From the NCBI GenBank assembly GCA_963556145.1, contig OY744472.1, forward strand, positions 868,001 through 932,000: DNA of 64,000 nt. Direction: 5' to 3'. Positions 55,225-64,000 of this stretch are shown piece by piece. The translations under genes and the position numbers were made by a program. The notes beneath the pieces were generated by a model, which had not been told where the DNA came from, did no database searches, and worked only from the letters and a program-made list of their open reading frames with translations. The number at the start of each line of letters is the position of its first letter. The stretch's first letter is position 1. This DNA comes from Hygrocybe punicea. Lineage: Eukaryota > Basidiomycota > Agaricomycetes > Agaricales > Hygrophoraceae.

Positions 55225-55391
55225 TGTGAACGTGTGATGGTGTAGAGGAAAGGTCGGATCAACAACGAGAAAATTTTTCTTTTTACTTTGCCGTTGTTTG
55301 GCCGCTCACGTGATTGGCCACATTCGCGACCCGCATTCGGAGACCCCATATTCTCGACCACGGATGGTCTCTATTAGAAGACCCAAGGAGA
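55225..55391 (+). other. Antisense promoter region and polypurine tract
   Basis: Upstream of the antisense gene start and directly before the 3' LTR. AGAAGACCCAAGGAGA (55376-55391) is purine-rich and is the likely plus-strand priming site. Confidence 0.55.
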
Positions 55392-56186
55392 TGTAGAGGG
55401 TCCTCGACCCTCTGAGGCCGTAACATCGATATCTAGCGAATCCGCTCGAACCCGACGTCTCTAGCAATCTACGTTCGAACCCGACGCAACCCGACGCAAC
55501 CCGATGCATACCGACTAGCACGGCCGCTCACGTACCTGGACGGTCTATCTCCTAAACTCACGGAACTTCAAATATCGAAGATAGATCTCATCGGACTGGG
55601 ATCCCGACATCGGACTTGCCTTATTCACGCCTAGCGTCTCCCTTATGGGGATATAGTAAAGTATATTGCATCTTTTACGGTTTTTCATATCTTCCACCCA
55701 TTTTCCCTGTCATCGTCGCCTCGCAACGCTCTTCCTACTTCCCCATTTTTATTCTCCTTTGTCTCCTCTCATCGGCCGAGGACTCTCGTCCGAATCTAGG
55801 TACACAAATTTGTAGTATAAAAACGGTGCCCAAGCGCCATCTCAAAATAAGAAACCAGTTCCCCCATTTCCTCTCTCTGAGAATTAAGTCTCTCAGTAAA
55901 TTCCATCGCACACATCGCTCGTCGGATTCCTCAACGCCCTCCCCGTCGTTCTACCGCCTTTATCTCTACGTTACTCGTCACCCGACACCCGACCCGCCGT
56001 ACCCGACATCGTCGGCTTCGTCGGCTTCGATCGGTCTCGATAGATTTCAGTAGTTTACTCGGCGGCTTCTTACTCCTTATATCCTATTATCTTACTGAAG
56101 CTTGTTAGACTATTCCTAGTCACTTCTACGCTGACCCCACAGGCTTAGGATTATTATTCCGCAGCCACCCCGACCTCGCCTTTACA
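55392..56186 (+). repeat. 3' LTR
   Basis: 795 bp, same ends as the 5' LTR. Differences seen: GCGCCATC here for GCGCCGTC, and CGTCGGCTTCG here for CGTCAGCTTCG. Confidence 0.97.
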
Positions 56187-56989
56187 CCGCCGGTCAACCT
56201 GGAATGAAAGGGCAGGTGAATCCCCTGGACTTCCTTGCCGCGCAACCTCCTCGTAGCAGGCCTGGCAGCCTCATTGACATCAAGACAAGTAAGTCTCATT
56301 ATACTTTTGACTATTCTATCATTCACAAAATGGCACAGGTATCAATCAGCTTGTAAACTTGCATGTTCTGTATACATATAAACTGAATCTGCTTGGGATT
56401 GAGATTGTTTGTTCTATGTGTTTTATTTCACAGTCAGTTGTGCATGTGAATTGGTGAAATCGCTGTATGCAATGAACTATTGAATGTTAAAAGTTCTAAC
56501 CATAACCCCATGTTAAATTATACCGCCTCAAGACCACCATGTGTAATGAAACTGTCCTTCTCAATTCTCAACCAATCTCAATTCTCAACCTGAAGGAAGT
56601 GTAGGAGGTCAGCTCCAGAGGGTCAATTTGATTAAGTTTGTTCAGAGGGAGGGAGTCATAATATGTCTGGCACAACCAAAACATATTCTAGTCATGAAGG
56701 TGAGATGCCTAACATGATTGGCTTGTCTAGCAGTATCCTTCTGCATCAGGCATAATGACAATTCTGGTCCATTGCATCAGTTTGTGTCATTGTCATCATA
56801 TTCAAGTGTCAGGGTGACAGTGGTTTGTTATGTGGTCATTGGTATGACGGCCAGTTCATGTGGTGATGTAAGTCAGGTGTGCTGCTTTCTGGTTCAAAGA
56901 TTTTTCTTGTGTAAATGGGGTTGTTCAACAATCATCTGGTCCCTTAAGTTGTTCTCAGTACTGTGCCATCTGTTTGAAGCTGTTATTGG
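56187..56989. other. Remainder of host repeat copy 2 and intergenic DNA
   Basis: 56187-56275 continues the repeat unit cut at 46384. Beyond it nothing is recognised. Confidence 0.5.
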
Positions 56990-58982
56990 TCTGAGATGAG
57001 ACTTACTGTGTCTTTGATGATTTTGGTAGTGTTGTTGATATAGGATTGGTCCCAGTGTTTGTGGATCCAAGAAATACATATGCTTGAGTTGAGTACCATT
57101 ACAATAATGTAAGCCTTGGTGTTCATCTGTTCATAGTACTTTGTTGCCCACATGAGGCCAACATTGATCCAAGGTTTGAGCTGAGCATTTCTTTCAGCAA
57201 TCTTCTCCCAGTTGGACATGAATGTGTTGAAGGCAGGAATAGAGCCAGAGAGGATGAGTGTCTTTTTGCATGACATCACTAGTTGTCCTGTGTGAGGAAC
57301 ATTAAGTACAGCTTCAATATCTTTAAGGACTGCACATTCCTGGTTGCAGAGATTGCGCTTCAAGAAGTTTTTGTTGACAAGGTTGGAAAGAAAGGACCCA
57401 ACAGCTGGGCAAAGGATACATAGACAGTGTATCATAAAGTAAACAGAATCCCAGTGGGTCTTGATATCACAAAGAAATTCTCGGATCTTGAGTTTGACAA
57501 CCCTGGGTGGTGATCCAACAATGCAGTACCCCTTGTCATTCCCACTCCTGATGCAGTCCTTGAATGCTTTGCGATGTTGGCCTGATGCACCAATGATGTG
57601 AACAATGACACAACCATGTGCAATTGAATCTCATTCACATGCTTCCTTGTATGTTATTGTTTGATTGTCGACGGTTGTGGGTGTTGGCAAGATTGTTGTC
57701 TTGGTCATCCATGAGAGCTGTATTGGTACCTGCCTCAATGACATGGGATGAGCAGATGTTGATGATATGGGGGAAGCCCATGATTCAATTGTCCTTGGCA
57801 TCAAAGTCAATATCTCTGCCATTAGCAGGAGAAGCGAACTCTACCATAAAGGTACCATTGTCACTTGCATTATCAAGCATGAAATGGCCCATGTTCATGG
57901 TGATGCTGGCTCAATCCATAGATTGGAGAGTTGTTATTGTGAGTTGTTTCCCAGTGTATTGGCCAGGAATGTGATAAGACCACTTTTGAGCTCAAGAAAG
58001 TCTTTATTTATGTTATGGTGACTGAGCCAGTGTGTGGTGATACAAAGATATGAGCATCAATTGTGATCTGACCAGAGATTGGCTGTGAAACTGATTTGGC
58101 CAGCTGCTTGGGAGAGTTATTTCCTGAGAGGAGCAAACTGGACTTCCCGTACCTTGATAATAGATTCATGGAGTTCAATACAATGTAGGATATCATGATC
58201 TCAAGATCAGTATGGAGGAGGAGGAGGACCCAAAATTCATGAAATTCAATGACATTGATTGACTGGTCATCTGCAACAATAAAGTTGATCAGATGCTGGA
58301 GGAAGCTGGATGTAGTGAAGCTTGTGTGCTGGGAAACCCAAAGGCAGCAGTGATCTTGGATTGTCACCCCCACAGGCTTGGTGTTCTTGTGCTTTGCAGA
58401 TGGGAGAGCATTGACCCAGTTGTTTTCTCATAGAATTTTGTATACTCAGCTTGGCGATGATTATCAAGATGACCCTGCAAGTTTATATTCACTGTTTTGG
58501 CTGAAAACTGGGAGACAAGGCTCTTGTGCTTGAGCAAATCTTATAAACCTCCCTGGAGGTAAAATAAAGTAAGAAAAAATATGAAGAATGTTGGTGTGTA
58601 CTGGCATCTGTTGCAAACAGTGTATGTCCTTCTTGACATCTCCCTTTGTAAAAATGGCCCAAATGTCATGTGCACCAATGAGTATGTGAGGTTGAGGGAC
58701 ACCAGTAGAGGAGACAATGAATGATGGAATAACAAAAGGACCAGATGGGGCAAGAGAGGTCAGAACTGATGGAGCAGCCAACAAGGCAAGAGAGGTGGAA
58801 TTGGAGGTGGATTCAAGGGAATGATTGCCAGTGCCAGTGCCAAGTCAGTGGCATACTTTTTTGGATGTTCCAGACCTGGTTGTGGACTTGGCAGTGGTGG
58901 AACTGATGTGTGTACTTGGTACAGGTTGTGGTTCTTGAGACAAGGAGGATTGTGTCTTGTATCATGATCTCTTAGGACCCAT
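56990..58982 (-). pseudogene. Decayed hAT transposase
   Basis: Minus strand from ATG 58980-58982 (MGPKRS followed at once by TGA). Conserved hAT blocks are readable in order: LINFIVADDQSINVIEFHEF (ca. 58260), GFPHIINICSSHVIEAG (ca. 57755), GSPPRVVKLKIREFL and DIKTHWDSVYFMIH (ca. 57440-57520), then ECAVLKDIEAVLNVPHTGQ and GLMWATKYYEQMNTKAYII (57080-57330). Stops and frame changes interrupt it repeatedly, so it is not functional. The ends of the element were not found. It could be related to the source of transposase for the non-autonomous elements, but no sequence link was seen. Confidence 0.8.
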
Positions 58983-59688
58983 GATGGTTAGCAGAAGAGA
59001 GAAAATGGGTGAATTTCCTATCTCTGGGGAATTCACCTTGGAACATTTTCTTGCCTTATGCCCATGAGCCATACTGAGAAGTGAAAGGTCAAAGGTGAGG
59101 TGAAAATGTTAAAAATGAAGCAAACAGCTGGCTGGCAGTGGCTATTGGCTTTCCAAAATGCCCAAACTGGAGCTGCAGCTGTCCCTGAAGCTGATCCAAG
59201 CTGGCAATAGCTAAACCATTCCATTGGCTGTGGCAACACTAACCAGGGATTTGTTTCCAGAGGAGAAAAAAGCAGCTTTCATTGTTGCTTATCAATATGG
59301 CAACACTGCTAATGGGAAGAGTTCAAGGTCGAGAATCATTGCAAACCATGGGGGTTACCCAAGACTAGATGGATTGGCCCAAAAACCAGACAAAACATAA
59401 AGAAGGGGAAAAAAGGAAACATAGTCCAAAAGTGAAGGTTTAAATACTAAGAGGTTAGGGAATTGCCATGAAAGCCAGACTACCAGCCTTGAAGATGCAG
59501 CATGTCCATCTATCCAACTCTGTTTTGGCTGCATACAACAAAGATGCCATGAGGTGGACATGAGGCTGTCCCATGTCATTGTTCTCCATGTGTCGTCAGG
59601 GTCCAGATGACTCAGATGACTGGTCATCAGGTCATGTGTCATGTAATATAGCCATATCAGGGTACATGCATGGGTAACCTGTGGTTGT
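58983..59688. other. Intergenic, probable remains of the hAT element
   Basis: No gene seen. It includes the 5' side of the decayed hAT transposase. Confidence 0.35.
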
Positions 59689-59973
59689 TAGTGCTGTACC
59701 AGTACCCATAACCATAGCTACCATTACCCATGATCTCATGGGTTTACCCATCATTTTGAGCCCCAGATCATCCAAAACAGTCAAGTATTGGGTGAGTTAT
59801 GATCCAACAAACATTCTTGGTTGTTTTGGTTGTAACTTACCCAATACTTGACTGTTTTGGATGATCCAGGGCTCAAAGTAAAGCTCACAGGTAGGAGAAT
59901 TATCCTCATACCTGTATCCATGGCTACCCATACCTGTTACCTGTGTGGGTTGCCATATCTGTGCCATTCACTA
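59689..59973. repeat. Possible small TIR element with internal inverted repeat
   Basis: TTAGTGCTGTACC at the left and CATTCACTAA at the right could be short terminal repeats, with a weak GTGGTTG/GTGGATG duplication. Inside, about 37 bp beginning GAGCCCCAGATCATCC (near 59757) are inverted near 59840-59876. Subterminal words are of the TACCC/GGGTA type. Confidence 0.45.
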
Positions 59974-59983
59974 AGTGGATGGG

Positions 59984-60604
59984 CTATTGACATATCATGT
60001 CAGTTGGAGGGAAGGGGGAATGGCCAAAGGAGAAACAGCAAGTGTGTGTCTTGGCATGGTATGAAGACACAGGGATGATGTCAGAATAACATATGGGGGA
60101 GGGTATATGTGAAACAACCAATGGTGTCGATGAAACAATTGATGCTGGAGGTATGTTGTGACAAAGGTACAAGAAACAGTCATATCTTCTGAATGTCAGT
60201 GTTCTGTCCAGAAGAGAATAAATGGATGTGGGTCTAGGTTTCAAGTCATGGCACAGGTGACAAGCTGTGGGAACAAGTTGTTTGATACTGCATTGAAGCA
60301 ATGACATGTGAAGAATAGGAGTTGTATCACTGGTCTGGAGATTCTCAGATTTGAGAGAACAGTGAAGTGTATCATGGATGATAGATGATTGTTCAAGGTA
60401 TGCATGCAGGTGAGGGATGTTGTTGGATATTGCATGTGGCAATGTCAGGTGAACAGCAAAGGTTAGGGAATCAAAGTCACTACATTGGGATGTCAGGTAT
60501 ATCTGGTACTGTATGGGATCCAACTTGGGATGTGTCTTGGAGATCATTGGATATGAAGGAGCAGTAAAGTGAAGAGTGGTCAATGACTCAAAGACAGAGG
60601 CCAT
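59984..60604 (-). CDS. 206-codon open frame, doubtful
   Basis: Begins MASVFESLTTLHF and ends DMICQ. Rich in Ser, His and Leu with no recognisable domain. It may be chance; the surroundings are transposon debris. Confidence 0.2.
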   Translation of the reverse strand: MASVFESLTTLHFTAPSYPMISKTHPKLDPIQYQIYLTSQCSDFDSLTFAVHLTLPHAISNNIPHLHAYLEQSSIIHDTLHCSLKSENLQTSDTTPILHMSLLQCSIKQLVPTACHLCHDLKPRPTSIYSLLDRTLTFRRYDCFLYLCHNIPPASIVSSTPLVVSHIPSPICYSDIIPVSSYHAKTHTCCFSFGHSPFPPTDMICQ

Positions 60605-61041
60605 GGAGGGGTTGTTGAATTATCAAGAAGAAAGATGGTTAACATAGGATATGAAGGTGGAAACCACATATCCAGGAATGGCAATTGTCAATTACATGCT
60701 AATATATTGTTGAGGTGGAAGTTGGAAGTATCAATGGCAGAAGGATGTCAGTGCCAAAGACAGATCATGACAAGATGAAAACTAATAAGAAAGGTGATAG
60801 CGATGATGCTGATAATAATCACAGGAACAAGCTGTGTTAGGAGTACAGCCATTGTAGTGTTGCCGAAGTTCAGTTCGGTCCGGTTCCGACCCTTTTTGGC
60901 GGAACCGCGAACTGAACTTCGGGTCCGGTTTGGTGCATGGCCAAACCCGGACCCAGACGGCGTCGAACCGTCTCTTTGCGTTCGGTCTGGGTTCAGACGC
61001 GGTCTGAAACCCAGACCGAGGTGGGCTCACCCCGTCCGTTC

Positions 61042-61096
61042 TCCTCGCGAATGGCAGGCGCGTATCAATAGATACGGCGCTGCACTTCGCGAGGTA
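61042..61096. repeat. Nested palindrome box in E3
   Basis: TCCTCGCGAA, centre GTATCAATAGATAC, then TTCGCGAGGTA, followed by GATGGG; 187 bp from the left end. Confidence 0.85.
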
Positions 61097-61249
61097 GATG
61101 GGTGCGGGGGAGCCCTCCGGTGTCCCCAAGGGATGTGGAGGGACGGGGGGTCTTGTCCTGTGGTCCCTGCGTGGCATTGCCGGCGCTGCTGCTGCCAACC
61201 GTTGTCCTCGTCGGGGCGGTGGTATGGTTGTGGTGGTGTTGCTGCCACG

Positions 61250-61815
61250 GCTGCTGCTGCTGCTGCTGCTGCTGTTGCCGCCGTTGCTGCTGTTGCCGCC
61301 ATTGCTGCTGATACTGCTGCTGCCGTCGTTGCTGCCGTCGTTGCTGCCATCGTTGCTGCCGCTGCCGGCGCTGCTCCTGCTGCCGTCGCCGTTGCTGCCG
61401 TCGTTGCTGCCATCGTTGCTGCCGCTGCCGGCGCTGCTCCTGCTGCCGTCGCCGTTGCTGCTGCCGCTGCTGCTGCTGTCGCCGTTGCTGCTGCCGCTGC
61501 TGCTGCTGTCGCCGTTGCTGCTGCCGCTGTTGCTGCTGCTGCTGCTGCTGTTGCCGCCGTTGCTGCCGTCGTTGCTGCCGTCGTTGCTGCCGTCGTTGCT
61601 GCCGCTGCCGGCGCTGCTCCTGCTGCCGTCGCCGTTGCTGCTGCCACTGCTGCCGCTGCTGTCGTGGCCGTTGCTGCTGCCGCTGCCGTTGCCGTTGCCG
61701 TTGCTGCTGCTGCTGCTGCCGGCATTGCTGCTGCTGCTGCTGGCCGTCGTGGTTGTCGTTGCCGTTGTTGTTGCCGCCGCTGGTGGTGGTGGTGGTGGTG
61801 GTGGTGGTGGTGTTG
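61250..61815 (-). repeat. CTG/CCG/GTC triplet tract of E3
   Basis: Imperfect triplets with higher-order repeats: units of about 84 bp containing GCCGCTGCCGGCGCTGCTCC recur. It ends in a (GGT)n run at 61784-61811. Open in several frames on both strands. Confidence 0.85.
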
Positions 61816-62294
61816 CAGCTGTCGCGCGTCCGTTGGCATTGGGTTGGCGTTGGGTGGTCATCTCGCGGCCGTGGGTGTGGTCACACTGCGGTCGCGGTCG
61901 AGCTTCCTGTAGCAGGCAACATTAGTAAAGTTCAGGAAAGTAAAATACGTACCTGTGTTCATGAACGCGACATTGTGTCGCGTTCATTGGCCTTGCGTTG
62001 TTGCGTGTTGGTGAAGAAAGCTACCTGTAACGGTCACATGATACCGTTTAACACGAAAAAGTAAGTAAAGGAATGCGAAAAATAAATGAAATAAATACCT
62101 TAAAAATATCCGCGTTCGCGGTTTGGACGCGGTTTGGAGCCGTTCAGGAAATCCGGCAGGCCTCGAAACCCGGAACTGAACCCGCGGTCCGGTTCAGCAC
62201 TTGGCTGAACTTAGACTGAACCTAGGGTTCGGTTCGGGGTTTGAACCGGGTTCGGCTAGGTTCGGAACCGAACTACGGCAACACTAAGCCATTG

Positions 62295-62862
62295 TGTATT
62301 GGTTTGTCATGGGATTAAATAAACAGTATGTTGAATTGACAGCAAAAGACAATGTCAGGTATGTCCATCAGGAAGGGGACTATTCAGGTACAGCAAAGTC
62401 ATGGGGGGATGTGTCCATAGTTGGTCAGGATTGTTCTAGAAGAAATGATGAAAAAGAGAACAATGACAAAGAATATTGTCCAAAAGAAGAATGGTACTGC
62501 CAATGAGAATGTGGGAATAAAAGAGTGGGGAATACAAATGATGACAAAGCCCACAAAGAGAGACAGTAAAAGAAAAGAAAAAGGAACCTGTGGCTGTACA
62601 GAATCCTAACACGAACATATGTGGCTGACAACACAACAAGCATGCCAATGATGGAAAACACAGTGGCTAGGAGTGGTGTGACCACTCCCACTGGCATAGA
62701 TAAGTTTATTTTATTTTATATTTATTTGACATTGCTAAATAACAAATGTGACAATGCCAGCACAATGCCAGCACCAACAGCCATGGCCACACCCATGCCA
62801 ATGGCCACACCCACCCTCTTGCCAATGCCATGCTGAATGGCCACATGGATCACAGCTGGCCA
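62295..62862. other. Remnant of a larger element or intergenic DNA
   Basis: No gene supported. It includes a short run of GCCAATGGCCACACCCA words near 62775-62835. Confidence 0.35.
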
Positions 62863-62870
62863 CACCAAAC

Positions 62871-63609
62871 TAGTGATGGACATGTTTGGTTTGGTCCAGT
62901 TCAGGCCAAAAATATCTGAACCTTGAACCAAACCTAAAGTTCAGTTCAGTCAATACGCTGAACCTTGAACTGAACCTTAGATTCAGGTTCAAACAGGTTC
63001 AGTTCAGGTTAACCCTGATCTGAACCCTGAACCAAACCCGTAAGTGTATCATAGGGCTAGATTACATTTTTATTCAGTATAAAGGCCTTTATTTTATGCC
63101 TTGTAGTTATATAGCATAAACAAAGGTTCCTTTAGCAGCAAATTGTCTGTATTACTGTACATTTGTATCACTTAAAGCTAAAATGTTAAATAAATTAAGC
63201 TTATCAGCTTCAATATTGCAGCTGTAGTACTTAAAAATAATGATAATATAATACATCACACATACTTGAGGCTTACCCCTCATATATTATACAACTTATA
63301 CCAACTTATCCCTGACAAATCCAGGGCTCAAACCCCCCTGAAGGAGAGTGGCAGGATTTAACAGGAACAACAAGAGAAAAGTGATCATGTTTCTTTCAAA
63401 ATTAAGCAAAATTATATCACATTTGTTGAAGTTTAGGTTCTGGTTCAACCTGGTTTGAACCAGGTTCACAGAATTTCCCCTGTGCCTGAACCTTGAACTG
63501 AACCTCAGGTTCGGTTCAGGCTTCAGCGTGAACGTGAACCCTATTTCAGGTTCAGTTCAGTTCAGTTCAGGTCCAAACCTTGGTTCAGAACCAAACCTAT
63601 CCATCACTA
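62871..63609. mobile_element. E4, non-autonomous hAT-like element, GGTTCA type
   Basis: Ends are TAGTGATGGACATGTTTGG and the inverted CCAAACCTATCCATCACTA. The 8-bp duplication CACCAAAC is perfect (62863-62870 and 63610-63617). Subterminal zones repeat GGTTCA/TGAACC. The centre is AT-rich with no triplet tract and no palindrome box. Confidence 0.9.
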
Positions 63610-63616
63610 CACCAAA

Positions 63617-63672
63617 CACCTCGCAAAACACACCATGACATCAATTGACATTGGCGCTGCCACTGTGAGGTA
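63617..63672. repeat. Nested palindrome box directly beside E4
   Basis: CACCTCGC, centre GACATCAATTGACAT, then TGTGAGGTA. Belongs to an older element into which E4 inserted, whose right end is probably at 63866. Confidence 0.75.
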
Positions 63673-63866
63673 CCAGGAGGGTGGCCAGCCCTGCCCATTG
63701 GTATGACATGGTTGGTATGTGTCATACCTGTGAGTCTGTGACCTGTGTACAACCATCCCAACACATGGGTCACCTGCAGGAAACCTGCATAACATCTGTA
63801 CCTGATGCCATGGGTACAGGTATGGGTCACCAATTTTTACCCACAGTAGACCCATGTCATTAACTA
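63673..63866. mobile_element. Right end of an E5-like element
   Basis: On the minus strand the end reads TAGTTAATGACATGGGT, close to TAGGCAATGACACGGGT of E5, and is followed inward by TACC/GGGTA words. Its left end was not found in the window. Confidence 0.5.
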
Positions 63867-63967
63867 GCAATTTTTTCTTGAGACACCATAGCAGCTGACT
63901 TTCAGGTCACTCAGAAGGCAACCTATGTATACAGTATGCATACACCCAAATATGCTAATACCATTAC

Positions 63968-64000
63968 TAGGGTTGACCACGGGTTTGGGTCAACCCGCGG
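63968..64000 (+). mobile_element. E7, left end of another TIR element, cut by the window edge
   Basis: TAGGGTTGACCACGGG followed by GGGTCAACCCG resembles the start of E5 with a new word (GGGTCAACCC). Only 33 bp are visible. Confidence 0.4.

Larger units (their letters stand above)
46385..56186 (+). mobile_element. Complete Ty3/gypsy LTR retrotransposon
   Basis: 9802 bp. Both LTRs are 795 bp (46385-47179 and 55392-56186) with TG...CA ends and only two differences noticed by eye. CCGC flanks both ends (46381-46384, 56187-56190), a 4-bp duplication. Order: Gag-protease, RT-RNase H-integrase, then an antisense gene before the 3' LTR. RT upstream of integrase places it in Ty3/gypsy. A near-identical family member left the solo LTR at 17583. 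Confidence 0.97.
60855..62286 (-). mobile_element. E3, non-autonomous hAT-like element, GGTTC type
   Basis: Ends are TAGTGTTGCCGAAGTTCAG and the inverted GAACTACGGCAACACTA. The 8-bp duplication AGCCATTG is perfect (60847-60854 and 62287-62294). Same family as E2 but in the opposite orientation. It shares the exon-like QQRKANERDTMS piece and a GTACGT...CTACAG intron (about 61910-61954). A longer triplet tract (61250-61815) and the box at 61042-61096 complete it. The frame corresponding to E2 has a TGA just before the intron here. Confidence 0.9.

Noticed and set aside
60782..61925. Long open frames of 270-372 codons on both strands
   Set aside because: All run through the triplet tract of E3 and consist of Ser/Gly, Ala or Leu/Pro runs, as expected from any frame of such a repeat.

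Overview
The window looks like a repeat-rich stretch of a mushroom-forming basidiomycete (Agaricomycetes) genome. The reasons are the many multi-exon genes with very short GT-AG introns (mostly 45-66 nt), the mixture of Helitron, Ty3/gypsy and hAT-like elements, and proteins of the JmjC-like, Ulp1-like and unnamed Agaricomycete types. No prokaryotic operon, CRISPR array or RNA gene was seen. All family names are read by eye from motifs; no database search was possible.

Layout. 0-3.5 kb: a TIR element (E5, 977-2047) beside remains of a plus-strand gene. 4.0-5.6 kb: a minus-strand multi-exon gene. 5.8-7.06 kb: a 44-bp minisatellite. 7.12-15 kb: a large Helitron on the minus strand, with its 3' hairpin and CTAG terminus visible and its Rep-helicase-peptidase frame broken by only two in-frame stops. 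15.9-18.6 kb: a seven-exon gene split by a solo LTR with a 4-bp target duplication. 19-25.8 kb: a palindrome cluster and three multi-exon genes of unnamed families, one with an ATP-grasp-like signature. 26.1-28 kb: a satellite of about 170 bp carrying TIR element E1. 28.7-38.7 kb: a run of minus-strand genes, including a JmjC-like gene with a long acidic repeat whose 3' coding part is interrupted by E2. 38.9-39.6 kb: a 316-bp inverted duplication. 41.2-41.6 kb: a 50-bp minisatellite. 41.7-42.8 kb: a Ulp1-like protease gene. 45.0-46.0 kb: E6. 46.385-56.186 kb: a complete, young Ty3/gypsy element (LTRs of 795 bp with two differences seen by eye) that carries an extra antisense three-exon gene. 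57-59 kb: a decayed hAT transposase. 60.8-64 kb: elements E3, E4 and the ends of two more.

The most unusual theme is a set of non-autonomous hAT-like elements (E1-E6 and two partial ones). They make 8-bp target duplications and share TAG-type terminal repeats, but each type has its own short subterminal word (GGTTC, GGGTAC, GGATAC and so on). Most carry one or more copies of a roughly 55-bp nested palindrome, CCTCGCG ... TCAATTGA ... CGCGAGG, lying about 100-250 bp from one end. Several also contain a gene-like exon-intron-exon unit leading into a CAG/CTG-type triplet tract. I know of no description of this combination.

The genes do not form a pathway. The picture is a gene-bearing region repeatedly invaded by transposons, where several host genes can be shown, codon by codon, to have been cut by specific insertions.
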